A stretch of 64,000 bases of DNA, from positions 248,001-312,000 of the forward strand of contig NZ_JAHEPS010000001.1 in the NCBI RefSeq assembly GCF_018596335.1, in the 5' to 3' direction. Position 1 is the stretch's first letter; each line of letters opens with the position of its first letter. Positions 1-7,957 of the stretch are shown here, in pieces. The DNA is from Shewanella jiangmenensis. Its GTDB lineage: Bacteria > Pseudomonadota > Gammaproteobacteria > Enterobacterales > Shewanellaceae. A program made the position numbers and the translations under genes. The notes under the pieces were generated by a model. It made no database searches. It saw nothing but the letters and a program-made list of their open reading frames with translations, and was not told where the DNA came from.

Positions 1-49
1 TTATGCTGATTTTTAAGCGCTTGTTAATGCGCCAAAGGAGAAGGCCGCG

Positions 50-352
50 ATGGATGACAATCCAAAAGAATACGAAGAAAAACGCAGATCGCTCAGGGTC
101 GATATGGAAGCGGAGCGAATTGTGCTGCGCTGGACCGATAAAAGCGGCGCAGAGCAAGTCGATAATGGCATCTGTATCGACCTGTCCAGACGGGGAATAT
201 TGTTCGAGTACCGCTTGCCTTTTGCCCTGGGCGAGCTGGTTGAAGTGACATTTAATCCGGACACCGACAAAGAAAACACCATTCAGGGCCAGGTTTGTCG
301 TTGCAGTGAGGCACATGCTCACAGCTTCCACATTGCTATGCAGTTGATTTAA
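50..352 (+). CDS. PilZ domain protein
   Basis: This is a 100-residue protein made almost only of a PilZ domain, the family that binds cyclic di-GMP. Both ligand motifs are visible: RxxxR at residues 12-16 (RRSLR) and D-x-S-x-x-G at 44-49 (DLSRRG), followed by the beta strands of the barrel. There is no signal peptide or membrane segment, so it should be cytosolic. A good ribosome binding site (AAAGGAG, about 10 bases upstream) supports the ATG. Single-domain PilZ proteins usually act as adaptors that pass a cyclic di-GMP signal to a partner. The partner cannot be named from sequence. It is followed on the same strand, after 75 bp, by a ParA-like gene, but nothing shows the two are functionally linked. 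Confidence 0.9.
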   Translation: MDDNPKEYEEKRRSLRVDMEAERIVLRWTDKSGAEQVDNGICIDLSRRGILFEYRLPFALGELVEVTFNPDTDKENTIQGQVCRCSEAHAHSFHIAMQLI

Positions 353-427
353 ACCGCGCTTTTCTATCGCTTCGGTGATGCTGTTCTATACTGGTGAGAA
401 AGGCTTGGCTAAAACGGAGCACAAACT

Positions 428-1096
428 ATGATTTTGCTGGTCGGTGGGGAAAAAGGTGGCAGTGGCAAGAGTTGCCTTGCACAGAATATCGCGGTTCATA
501 TTACCCAGAAATTCAATGCCAATGTGCTGATGGTCGACTGCGACCCGCAGCGAACCACCTCGGACTGGATCCAGGCCCGTAACAACGACCCCAGTCTGCC
601 GCAAATCAACTGTATTCAGCTTTACGGCAAAATCCGCAACGATTTGCTGAGCCTCAACGAGCGGTTTGATTATGTGATTGTCGACTGTGGCGGCCAGGAT
701 AACCTAGCCATGCGAGCCGCCATGTCGGTCGCCACCTATGTGGTGGTACCGCTGAGGCCAAAGCGCCGTGACCTTAAAACCCTGCCGCACATGGAAGACA
801 TGCTGACCACCTGTAAAATGGTCAATCCCAAGATGGTCGCCACCGTGGTGCTGACCCAGTGTCCGGCGCTGCCAACCCAGGCAAAACGTATTATTGAAGC
901 CAAGGAAGTGGTCACCTCCTTCGGACTGCGGGTGCTTGATTCAGTCACTTATTGCCGTAACGTTTACGACGACAGCGAGGAAAAAGGCTCCTCGGTCATC
1001 GAAATTGAACCGGACGGCAAGGCTGCTGAAGAAATTCGAGCAATCGCAGATGAACTTCTCGCCATACCGCCAGAAAATTCCTATGAGCTTAACTGA
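428..1096 (+). CDS. ParA/MinD-family ATPase (orphan)
   Basis: A 222-residue ParA-type ATPase. The deviant Walker A motif KGGSGKS (residues 9-15), with the signature lysine near its start, marks the ParA/MinD/Soj superfamily; a Walker B-like strand (VIVDCGG) follows near residue 80. It lacks the N-terminal helix-turn-helix of P1-type ParA and is short, like type Ib plasmid ParA proteins. The start codon is an ATG preceded by only a weak ribosome binding site. The next gene overlaps its 3' end by 14 bp and encodes a small ribbon-helix-helix protein, the usual arrangement of a type Ib partition pair. No rep gene, parS-like array or plasmid gene is seen, so this looks like a chromosomal orphan pair. 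Its cargo is unknown. Confidence 0.85.
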   Translation: MILLVGGEKGGSGKSCLAQNIAVHITQKFNANVLMVDCDPQRTTSDWIQARNNDPSLPQINCIQLYGKIRNDLLSLNERFDYVIVDCGGQDNLAMRAAMSVATYVVVPLRPKRRDLKTLPHMEDMLTTCKMVNPKMVATVVLTQCPALPTQAKRIIEAKEVVTSFGLRVLDSVTYCRNVYDDSEEKGSSVIEIEPDGKAAEEIRAIADELLAIPPENSYELN

Positions 1097-1430
1097 CCTT
1101 AAACGCAAAAAGCCAAAACTGGATCGCGGTCAGGTCTCGGTTGATGACTTTATCGAAGATGCCAACAACTACGCCTTTGGCAGGCCGACTATTCTGGATG
1201 AAGACGGCAAAGCCATACGGGCAAAATTCGGGCTGGATAAATCCACCACCAAGGTGTATCGCCACGCCACCTTCAGCCTGACCACCAAGGCCATCGACCA
1301 GCTCGACAGCCTTGCCAAACAAACCGGCATCGCCAAATCCAAACTGCTGCGGATCCTGATTAAGGAATTCCACGACAAGAGTTCAGGCGAGCAAAGCCAC
1401 ATTCTGCTGCGTGGTGAAGACGAGCAGTAA
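1083..1430 (+). CDS. Ribbon-helix-helix partner of the ParA-like ATPase
   Basis: A 115-residue basic protein starting at the ATG inside the end of the ParA gene (14-bp overlap), which implies translational coupling. The longer open frame upstream of this ATG only shadows parA. Residues about 60-95 fit a ribbon-helix-helix fold: a short strand (RHATFSL), then two helices separated by a turn around TGIAKSK. The N-terminal 50 residues are charged and probably flexible, as in ParG-like centromere-binding proteins whose tails stimulate ParA ATPase. By position and fold it is the likely DNA-binding partner of the ATPase. The exact family was not recognised by sequence, so a ParG/CopG-type role is inference. 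Confidence 0.75.
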   Translation: MSLTDLKRKKPKLDRGQVSVDDFIEDANNYAFGRPTILDEDGKAIRAKFGLDKSTTKVYRHATFSLTTKAIDQLDSLAKQTGIAKSKLLRILIKEFHDKSSGEQSHILLRGEDEQ

Positions 1431-1477
1431 GCCGGTAGCAACGTTGTCCGGCCTGCTCTCCCGGGCTGGACACCGTG

Positions 1478-1720
1478 TCAATGATGACAAATACGCCCCT
1501 TCTCTGTTGTCAGCCCCTCGGCGCACTCAATTACCTTGCCTTTTCGCCTGAGCAGCGCCAGTAAATCCATTGCCGATAATTCGCTGGCGCTGCAAGTGTG
1601 AAAGCGGCACTCGTCACCAAAGGTTTTGTGAATAAGCGCAATTAATGCGTCTTGAGTCAAAGGTTTGCCATGGGCTAACATCAAGCCCATCACATCATGG
1701 CCGTGTACTGAACGAGTCAA
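1478..1720 (-). CDS. yecH: YecH-family metal-binding protein (DUF2492)
   Basis: An 80-residue protein strongly resembling E. coli YecH (79 residues): an early SVHGHDVM motif, then RFHTCSA in the middle and a closing ICHH. The conserved His and Cys residues suggest metal binding, but the function of the family is not established. The open frame can be extended to a TTG at 1741. The TTG at 1720 is preferred because AGGAG lies six bases in front of it and the protein then has the family length, beginning MTRSVHGH. It is monocistronic, convergent with the ParA pair and divergent from the sensor kinase gene downstream. Confidence 0.88.
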   Translation of the reverse strand: MTRSVHGHDVMGLMLAHGKPLTQDALIALIHKTFGDECRFHTCSASELSAMDLLALLRRKGKVIECAEGLTTEKGRICHH

Positions 1721-1788
1721 GGTGTGCTCCTGTTGCTGCAATTATGTCTGTATATTCGCTGTATGCTGCTGGTTTGCGCTATGTCCAC

Positions 1789-1820
1789 GCTATGAAGCAC
1801 CAATGCTACGAAGCGCCAAT
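1789..1820. repeat. 16-bp tandem duplication
   Basis: Two adjacent 16-bp copies (GCTATGAAGCACCAAT, then the same with two changes) lie in the spacer between yecH and the sensor kinase gene. Nothing else is evident in this roughly 280-bp divergent region, which must carry both promoters. Confidence 0.7.
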
Positions 1821-1999
1821 GCCCGGCATTTATGTGATTACACAGCTGCGGATTTGGCCGGAGAAACGGCGCTCATAGCGCTAAACCGGTCGCAGTTCTT
1901 AAAACGGGCAATTGCCGCACACCTTATACCCTGCGCAGAATGGAGATTCTCTGCGCCAGCGCAAACATCTGCCACATGAGGCTTATCAGGAGAGCTTGA

Positions 2000-3667
2000 A
2001 TGCCGTTGATCCTGCTGTTGACCCAACAAATGTGCCTCTATCTGGTGTTTGTCTACCTTGCCAGTAAAACGCCGCTGTTTAAGGTGCTGACCGAAAGCGC
2101 CCCCCGCCTGCCGCACAAAGTCATTATTTATTTGATGTTTTCAGCCTTTTGCATCATGGCGACCTACTTTGGTGAGCAAACCCATGGTGCCATCGCCAAT
2201 ACCCGCGCCATGGGTGCTGTGCTTGGCGGCTTACTGGGCGGGCCGGTCACCGGCTTTTTTGTCGGGCTCACCGGCGGATTGCACCGCTACAGCATGGGCG
2301 GCTTTACCGACCTTGCCTGCGCGCTGTCAACCACCCTTGAGGGCCTGTCGGCGGGGCTAATCAGCCTCACGTTGAGGCGCAGTGGTAAAAGCGAGCTGAT
2401 TTATCATCCGTTTGTGGCGGGTTTTGTTACTTTTTACGCCGAAATCATGCAGATGCTGATCATTCTTTTGGTCGCCAAACCCTTTGATGATGCCTGGGGG
2501 CTGGTGCAGCAGATTGCGCCGCCAATGCTCTTGGTTAACTCCATGGGCGCGGCGCTGTTTATGAGCATGCTTAGGGATCAAAAGACCATGTTCGATAAGC
2601 TGTCGTCGGCATTTTCCACCAAGGCGCTCAAGATTGCTGAGCGCAGCGTGGGGCTGCTGTCGCAGGGCTTTAACGAAACCACCAGCGCTCAGGTGGCAAA
2701 AATCGTGATTGAAGAAACCAACGTGGGCGCCGTTGCCATTACCGACCGAGACAAGCTGCTGGCTTTTATCGGCATTGGCGCCGATCATCATTTGCCGGGC
2801 ACGCCCATCGCCTCAAAAATCACCCTCGAAGCTATCCGCGATAACAAAGTCATGTTCGCCGATGGCGTGGAGATGCCCTATGCCTGCTCGATTTCGCCCC
2901 AGTGCCGTTTGGGCTCAAGCCTGGTTATTCCGCTTCGAAGCGACACCGAAGTGATAGGCACCATCAAACTCTACGAGCCCAAAAACAAGCTGTTTATAAA
3001 CATCAACCGCACCCTCGGCGAAGGGATAGCCCGGCTGCTGTCCAACCAAATTTTGTACGGGCGGGTTGAGCAGCAAAAAAGCCTTCTGACCCAAACCGAA
3101 CTTAAGCTGTTGCAGGCGCAGGTTAACCCGCACTTTTTATTTAATGCACTCAATACCATAGGCGCAATTACCCGCCGCGACCCGGATATGGCGCGAAGCC
3201 TGTTGCAAAAGCTGTCGCAGTTTTTGCGGATTAACCTTAAGCGCAGCCCCGGGCTCGTGACGCTCAAAGACGAGCTTGAGCACATAGATGCGTATCTTGG
3301 CATTGAAAAAGCCCGTTTTATCGACCGCCTCAGCGTGAATATCGCCATCCCCGAGGCGCTGCAGCACTATCGCTTACCGGCCTTTACCTTGCAGCCAATC
3401 ATTGAAAATGCGGTAAAACACGGCACCTCGCAACTGCTCGAGCCGGGGGTGATTGAGGTGCAGGGCTCTGCCAGCGCGGATTGTGTATTACTTGAGGTGA
3501 CGGATAACGCCGGCCTTTACCAGCCAAGTGAGTCCTGCGAGGGGCTTGGGATGAACCTGGTGCATAAACGCATTCAAAATCAGTTTGGCAAGCAATATGG
3601 GGTGTCGGTAACATGCGAGCGAGAATGCTTTACCCGCGTTACCATCACCCTGCCTTTGGCACAATAA
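2000..3667 (+). CDS. btsS: LytS-type sensor histidine kinase, BtsS-like
   Basis: A 555-residue membrane sensor kinase of the LytS/BtsS (YehU) family. Residues about 1-195 are hydrophobic and match the 5TM-LYT domain, including the conserved NTRAMGAVLGGLLGGP segment. A GAF-like domain follows (about 215-350), then the histidine kinase domain with phospho-acceptor H378 in QVNPHFLFNALN and an ATP-binding N box (IENAVKHG) near the end. In E. coli BtsS senses extracellular pyruvate. The start ATG has AGGAGAG just upstream. It precedes its response regulator by 25 bp, and the regulator's recognition motif is repeated in front of the next gene, which supports the BtsS assignment over the paralogue YpdA. 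Confidence 0.88.
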   Translation: MPLILLLTQQMCLYLVFVYLASKTPLFKVLTESAPRLPHKVIIYLMFSAFCIMATYFGEQTHGAIANTRAMGAVLGGLLGGPVTGFFVGLTGGLHRYSMGGFTDLACALSTTLEGLSAGLISLTLRRSGKSELIYHPFVAGFVTFYAEIMQMLIILLVAKPFDDAWGLVQQIAPPMLLVNSMGAALFMSMLRDQKTMFDKLSSAFSTKALKIAERSVGLLSQGFNETTSAQVAKIVIEETNVGAVAITDRDKLLAFIGIGADHHLPGTPIASKITLEAIRDNKVMFADGVEMPYACSISPQCRLGSSLVIPLRSDTEVIGTIKLYEPKNKLFININRTLGEGIARLLSNQILYGRVEQQKSLLTQTELKLLQAQVNPHFLFNALNTIGAITRRDPDMARSLLQKLSQFLRINLKRSPGLVTLKDELEHIDAYLGIEKARFIDRLSVNIAIPEALQHYRLPAFTLQPIIENAVKHGTSQLLEPGVIEVQGSASADCVLLEVTDNAGLYQPSESCEGLGMNLVHKRIQNQFGKQYGVSVTCERECFTRVTITLPLAQ

Positions 3668-3692
3668 CAGCAACAACGGAGACAAACGGCGC

Positions 3693-4403
3693 GTGATTTC
3701 CTGCATATTGATAGATGATGAGCCCTTTGCCCGGGACGAGCTTGCCGAGCTGCTGCTATCCCACGCGGATGTCAAGGTGGTGGCCTGCGCCAGCAACGCC
3801 ATCGAAGCCATTCAGGCGATTAATGAGCATAAGCCGCAGCTGGTGTTTCTTGATATACAGATGCCGCGCATCAGCGGTATAGAGCTGCTTGCCATGCTGG
3901 ATAAGGCCACAATGCTGCGGGTGGTGTTTGTTACCGCCTTTGATGAATTTGCCATCAAGGCCTTTGAGCTGCATGCCTTTGATTATTTGCTTAAACCCAT
4001 AGATGAAAAGCGTCTGGCACACACCCTTGAGCGGCTTCGGGGCGACCTTGAGCCCAGAGATTTATCACCACTGGCGCCGCAAACCTTGTCGCACCTGCCC
4101 TGCTTCAGCGGTAATAAACTCAAAGTGGTTCCCATTGAGGAAGTGGAGTTTATCTTCAGCGATTTGGGCGGCGTGCATGTGTCGACCAGGGCCGGCATGG
4201 TGCACACCCATCTGACGCTTAAAATGCTGGAGCAAAAAACGCCGCTGATGTTTTGCCATCGGCAGTATTTAATCGCGCCCTCGGCAATTGCCGAAATTGA
4301 GCTGATTGACGCCGGCGCCGAGGTTATCACCCGTCTTGGCAAACGCGTTCCGGTTTCGCGCCGCTATCTTAAGGAGCTGAAACAACATTTCGGTTTTCAA
4401 TGA
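3693..4403 (+). CDS. btsR: LytTR response regulator, BtsR-like
   Basis: A 236-residue response regulator. The receiver domain has the acidic pair at residues 8-9 and phospho-acceptor D54 in VFLDIQMP, with the switch residues VTAF and the lysine in LLKP further on. Residues about 135-236 form a LytTR DNA-binding domain. The start is GTG at 3693, supported by GGAGA about ten bases upstream. It is cotranscribed with the sensor gene. Family knowledge: E. coli BtsR binds ACCRCTYA direct repeats with a 13-bp spacer and activates the pyruvate transporter gene btsT. The same motif occurs four times between this gene and the CstA-family gene. Confidence 0.9.
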   Translation: MISCILIDDEPFARDELAELLLSHADVKVVACASNAIEAIQAINEHKPQLVFLDIQMPRISGIELLAMLDKATMLRVVFVTAFDEFAIKAFELHAFDYLLKPIDEKRLAHTLERLRGDLEPRDLSPLAPQTLSHLPCFSGNKLKVVPIEEVEFIFSDLGGVHVSTRAGMVHTHLTLKMLEQKTPLMFCHRQYLIAPSAIAEIELIDAGAEVITRLGKRVPVSRRYLKELKQHFGFQ

Positions 4404-4468
4404 GCCCTGTTGCCAACGCCAATTCAAACCCGGTCCGATGCATTGACCGCCGCCTGACGATAGTAACA

Positions 4469-4539
4469 ACCGCTTAACGGTGAATTCTCTCCGCTTAACA
4501 GTTCGTATCAACCGCTCAACAGGGCATATCAACCGCTCA
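4469..4539 (+). promoter_or_regulatory. Tandem array of four BtsR-type operators
   Basis: The motif ACCGCTTA / TCCGCTTA / ACCGCTCA / ACCGCTCA begins at 4469, 4490, 4511 and 4532, an exact 21-bp period (two helical turns). This equals the published BtsR site, ACCRCTYA-N13-ACCRCTYA, extended from one pair to four copies. A weaker fifth copy (GCCGCCTG) may lie at 4449. The array ends 72 bp before the start codon of the CstA-family gene. A possible -10 element (TAAACT, 4574-4579) lies downstream. Array and spacing are direct observations; binding by the neighbouring regulator is inferred. Confidence 0.85.
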
Positions 4540-4611
4540 CCCAAAAGCGTCCCCCGCTTGCTGCCGACATCAGTAAACTGGTAAGCACTCAAAAAAGGGG
4601 AGACTAACAAG

Positions 4612-6045
4612 ATGAGCTGGTTTTTACTCTGTGTCGGCTTACTGATTGCCGGCTATTTTATTTACGGCGCCTTCGTCGAGAAGGTGTTTGGCATTAATCC
4701 CAAGCGCCAGACACCGGCCTTCGCCCAAACCGATGGCGTTGACTATGTGCCCATGTCCAAGGGCAAAGTGTACTTAATTCAGCTGCTGAATATTGCCGGT
4801 GTCGGTCCTATCTTCGGCCCCATTCTCGGTGCACTCTATGGCCCGGCGGCCATGCTGTGGATTGTAATTGGCTGTATTTTTGCGGGTGCAGTGCACGACT
4901 ATTTTTCGGGCATGTTGTCGGTTCGAAATGGCGGCCAATCTGTGCCAAACCTTGCCGGTAAATACCTAGGCAAGAGCGCCAAACACTTTATGAACGTGTT
5001 CGCGACCATACTGCTGCTGCTCGTTGGTGTGGTGTTTATCTCGGCTCCTGCGGGCCTGCTCGCTAAACTCACCGGCATGAGCGTGAGCATTTTCGTCGCG
5101 GTGATTTTTGTCTATTACCTTATCGCCACCATAGTACCGGTCGATAAAATCATCGGTCGCCTCTACCCCTTCTTCGGCGCCCTGCTGCTGTTCATGTCTG
5201 TGGGTCTAACTGTAGCGCTGCTGGTATCTTCCGAGCACAGCCTGCTGCCCGGCGTACAGGCAAGCGACTTCCTCCAGAACCTGAACCCCAACGACATGCC
5301 ACTGTGGCCTGCCCTCTTTATCACCATCGCCTGCGGCGCCGTGTCTGGCTTTCACGCCACTCAGTCACCGCTGATGGCCCGCTGCATGGAAAACGAAACC
5401 AACGGCCGCTTCGTGTTTTACGGTGCCATGATTGGTGAAGGCATCATTGCGCTGATTTGGTGTGCCATCGCGCTGTCGTTCTTCGGCGGCGTAGAAGGAC
5501 TTGCCACCGGCATGGCCGGCAACCCTGCAAACGTGGTGTATGAAGCCTCTACCGGCCTGCTTGGCGTAGTCGGCGGCTTTATGGCGGTGCTGGGTGTGAT
5601 TATTCTGCCTATCACTTCAGGTGACACAGCATTCCGCTCTGCGCGCCTCATTTTGTCTGAGTTCTTCAACATGCCTCAGACCAAAATCTCCAAGCGTCTG
5701 GTGCTGGCAATCCCCCTGTTCGTGATTGGTGGCGTGCTGACTCAGGTCGACTTTGGGGTTATTTGGCGCTACTTCGGCGTTGCCAACCAGGCGACTGCTG
5801 TGCTGATGCTCTGGACTGCCTCCGCCTACCTGATGCGTGAAAACAAGCTGCACTGGATTTGTACCGTTCCGGCGCTGTTTATGACCACTGTGGTCGTAAG
5901 CTTCCTGCTGAACTCCGAAACCCTGGGCGCCGGCTTGCCGATGACCTTATCCACGGTAACCGGCATCCTGGTATCCCTCGCGGTAGCGGCGCTGCTGATT
6001 GTCAAAACCAAAGGCAAGGGTGTGGAGCTTGCCGAAGAGGTGTGA
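4612..6045 (+). CDS. CstA-family transporter, likely pyruvate/peptide uptake under BtsSR control
   Basis: A 477-residue inner-membrane protein of the CstA/BtsT family, with many hydrophobic segments from residue 2 onward. The family core is clear: QLLNIAGVGPIFGPILGALYG (about 55-75), a DYFSGM segment near residue 96, and SGFHATQSPLMARCMENE in the middle. E. coli CstA and BtsT are about 700-716 residues, so this is the short form of the family. In E. coli, BtsT imports pyruvate and is induced by BtsSR; CstA is linked to peptide and pyruvate uptake in carbon starvation. The BtsR-type array in front and the btsSR genes upstream argue for pyruvate-responsive expression. GGGGAG upstream of the ATG is a strong ribosome binding site. 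Confidence 0.88.
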   Translation: MSWFLLCVGLLIAGYFIYGAFVEKVFGINPKRQTPAFAQTDGVDYVPMSKGKVYLIQLLNIAGVGPIFGPILGALYGPAAMLWIVIGCIFAGAVHDYFSGMLSVRNGGQSVPNLAGKYLGKSAKHFMNVFATILLLLVGVVFISAPAGLLAKLTGMSVSIFVAVIFVYYLIATIVPVDKIIGRLYPFFGALLLFMSVGLTVALLVSSEHSLLPGVQASDFLQNLNPNDMPLWPALFITIACGAVSGFHATQSPLMARCMENETNGRFVFYGAMIGEGIIALIWCAIALSFFGGVEGLATGMAGNPANVVYEASTGLLGVVGGFMAVLGVIILPITSGDTAFRSARLILSEFFNMPQTKISKRLVLAIPLFVIGGVLTQVDFGVIWRYFGVANQATAVLMLWTASAYLMRENKLHWICTVPALFMTTVVVSFLLNSETLGAGLPMTLSTVTGILVSLAVAALLIVKTKGKGVELAEEV

Positions 6046-6065
6046 CGCTAAGTCTTCATGACGTC

Positions 6066-6090
6066 AAAAGCCGGCATCTGCCGGCTTTTT
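6066..6090 (+). terminator. Rho-independent terminator after the CstA-family gene
   Basis: Perfect inverted repeat AAAAGCCGGC / GCCGGCTTTT with a 4-base loop and a T tract, 20 bp after the stop codon. Confidence 0.9.
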
Positions 6091-6253
6091 GCTGCCAAAA
6101 ACCGCTAAAGCGGCCGCTATGTTCATCGGATCCCACTGTGAGACGTCCAATAAACAGTTAAAACCGCGCCGCGCTGTGCTTTAGCCAGCGGGCAGTTTAC
6201 AATAGCGCCATCTTTTGCCTTTTTACTGTCAGGCTTTGCCTGTGGTACCGCCC

Positions 6254-6982
6254 ATGTCGTCGCAACCCAATAATCCCCTCCACGGCCTCACCCTCAAAGC
6301 CATGCTTGAGCATCTGGTCGATACCTTAGGCTGGCCGGTTTTAGCCGATAAAATCCGCATCCGCTGCTTTGCGGTGGATCCCTCTCTGGATTCAAGCCTT
6401 AAGTTCCTGCGCCGCACCTCCTGGGCGCGCACCAAGCTCGAACTCCTGTACCTTACCGAGCAGGGTTTCAGCGTACCGGAGCTCAAAGACAAAGCCGACA
6501 AAGCGGACAAGCGCGATGAGCGCGTAAGCAAGGACCGCAAAAGCCCCCAAACCCGTACAGATACCGGCAACGCTAACCGGAGCGGCAACACCAACCGGGG
6601 CGGCAATGTTTGGCGCAGCGAAAAAACTGATGACAAGCGCCACGAGGGCGCAGCTGAAAAGCGCAGCGACAAAAAATGTAATAAGCGCGGTGACTGGCCA
6701 AGTGATAAGCACAGCGAGCACGCGAGTGAAAAGCGCGCTAATAGACCAAGTGATAGACCCAGTGACAGAAGAAATGACAGGGCAAGTGACAAGCGCGGCA
6801 GTAAGCATCCTGCCAGCGCTCCTCATCAAAGCCGCGAGCCCGCAAGGCTCAAGGGACAGACTCTGACGCTGAAAAAGCCCGAAGACCGCAACATCAACAC
6901 AGTCAAAGCCGACAAAGCAGATAGAGCAGATAACTCGGCCAACGCCAATATCTGGGGCAAGCCCAAAGGCGAAGCCGAGTAA
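6254..6982 (+). CDS. VF530-domain (DUF2132) protein with long charged repeat tail
   Basis: Residues 5-75 match the VF530/DUF2132 domain (NPLHGLTLKAMLEHLV, then IRCFAVDPSLDSSLKFLRR and TSWARTKLELLYL), a small domain proposed to bind DNA. Most family members are only 70-90 residues. Here about 165 further residues follow, a low-complexity tail of Lys, Asp, Ser, Arg and Asn with recurring SDK/SEKR/SDRPSD units and two NRSGN/NRGGN units. The tail is likely disordered. The open frame extends to a TTG at 6215, but the ATG at 6254 places the domain at the N-terminus as in the family and is preferred; no strong ribosome binding site is seen for either. Function is unknown. Confidence 0.78.
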   Translation: MSSQPNNPLHGLTLKAMLEHLVDTLGWPVLADKIRIRCFAVDPSLDSSLKFLRRTSWARTKLELLYLTEQGFSVPELKDKADKADKRDERVSKDRKSPQTRTDTGNANRSGNTNRGGNVWRSEKTDDKRHEGAAEKRSDKKCNKRGDWPSDKHSEHASEKRANRPSDRPSDRRNDRASDKRGSKHPASAPHQSREPARLKGQTLTLKKPEDRNINTVKADKADRADNSANANIWGKPKGEAE

Positions 6983-7000
6983 ACAAGCCGTTAGCTGAAG

Positions 7001-7042
7001 CTTTGACTTTGACTTTGGCTTTGGCTTTGGTTCTGGCTTTGA
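7001..7042. repeat. Hexamer microsatellite, seven imperfect CTTTGR units
   Basis: Seven consecutive hexamers (CTTTGA twice, CTTTGG three times, TTCTGG, CTTTGA) fill the gap between two convergent genes. No hairpin with a T tract is visible here. Hexamer repeats are prone to slippage, but lying between two stop codons this one would not alter a protein. Confidence 0.85.
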
Positions 7043-7049
7043 CGCAGCC

Positions 7050-7886
7050 TCACAGCGGCAAACTGAAAAACAGACGCCACACGCCCTCACCGGCAACGCG
7101 GCTGTAACTCACCCCGAGCCGGTCGATGGTGGCAGGTTCAATCCCCATAGGCCGGTCGAAGGCAAGGCTCATTCCGGCCTCGACCGTGCTGCCCTGCATC
7201 AGCGCCCCCACCGGCTCATCTGCAAGCTCGCCTCGGCCAAAATACCAGTGCAGCGCCATAAAAAGCCTGGGCTCCATAAAGCGATCGAGCGCATAAAAAC
7301 CAAGCCCGACACCTGAATCGACCCCGGTGGTGAGCGCCGAATAACTGTCATCCGCGCCCCGCTGAATACTGCGATAGCCAGCACTGTAAAAGCGGCTGAC
7401 CCACAGCGGTGAATATTCAGGCGCGCCAAAGGCATACAGGGTTGAAATACCGGCCGACAAAATGCCCACATTGCTGCTGTCTGAAAAATTATGGCCAAAA
7501 CCGATATCGAAATAGGCCTCCATTGCAAGCTTTTCGGTCGCCTGCCAGTGATATTCGACTCCGGGGGTCAGGGTGACCGTGCCAATGGCGTCGGGAAACT
7601 CGCCGTCAGGCAAATCCTGCCAGCGGTAATTGAAAAAACCCACCGACAGCGGCACGCGCAGCATCAGCATACCGTTATTGGTCGCTTCGATATCAAAACT
7701 CAGCGGCACGTTGGCCACGGCGGCGGTGTCACCGGCGGAAGAGTAAATACCGCTGCCAAGGTAGTTGGCAAAGGCATAGTGATTGACCTCTGGCGGCTCG
7801 GCGGCAGCGACGGCCAGGGGCAGGCATAACAGCGAAAAAAAGAGTTTGGTTTTCAATGGCTGCGGTGCATTCAGCAACGAATGCAC
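7050..7886 (-). CDS. Probable outer-membrane beta-barrel protein, unknown family
   Basis: A 278-residue protein with an N-terminal signal sequence (KTKLFFSLLCLPLAVAAAEP, cleavage likely near residue 29). The rest is rich in Gly, Tyr, Phe and alternating hydrophobic residues and ends LFFSLPL, a terminal phenylalanine-rich strand typical of outer-membrane barrels. The frame opens with GTG at 7886 and no clear ribosome binding site; a TTG ten codons later, just before the signal sequence, is a possible alternative. I do not recognise the family. It is convergent with the VF530 gene and about 70 bp downstream of ribA on the same strand, with no evidence of a shared role. Confidence 0.65.
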   Translation of the reverse strand: MHSLLNAPQPLKTKLFFSLLCLPLAVAAAEPPEVNHYAFANYLGSGIYSSAGDTAAVANVPLSFDIEATNNGMLMLRVPLSVGFFNYRWQDLPDGEFPDAIGTVTLTPGVEYHWQATEKLAMEAYFDIGFGHNFSDSSNVGILSAGISTLYAFGAPEYSPLWVSRFYSAGYRSIQRGADDSYSALTTGVDSGVGLGFYALDRFMEPRLFMALHWYFGRGELADEPVGALMQGSTVEAGMSLAFDRPMGIEPATIDRLGVSYSRVAGEGVWRLFFSLPL

Positions 7887-7957
7887 CGACTATAAAAGGT
7901 TTTTAGCGCCAGCGCCAGCGACGTACGGCGCACAAAAGCGCAGCGGCAATTGCCAGC

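Noticed and set aside
428..1430. Integrated plasmid or prophage at the ParA pair
   Set aside because: No replication, integrase, attachment repeat or phage gene is present on either side.
1810..1850. CRP site upstream of the sensor kinase gene (TGTGATTACACA)
   Set aside because: The spacing between half-sites is too short for TGTGA-N6-TCACA.
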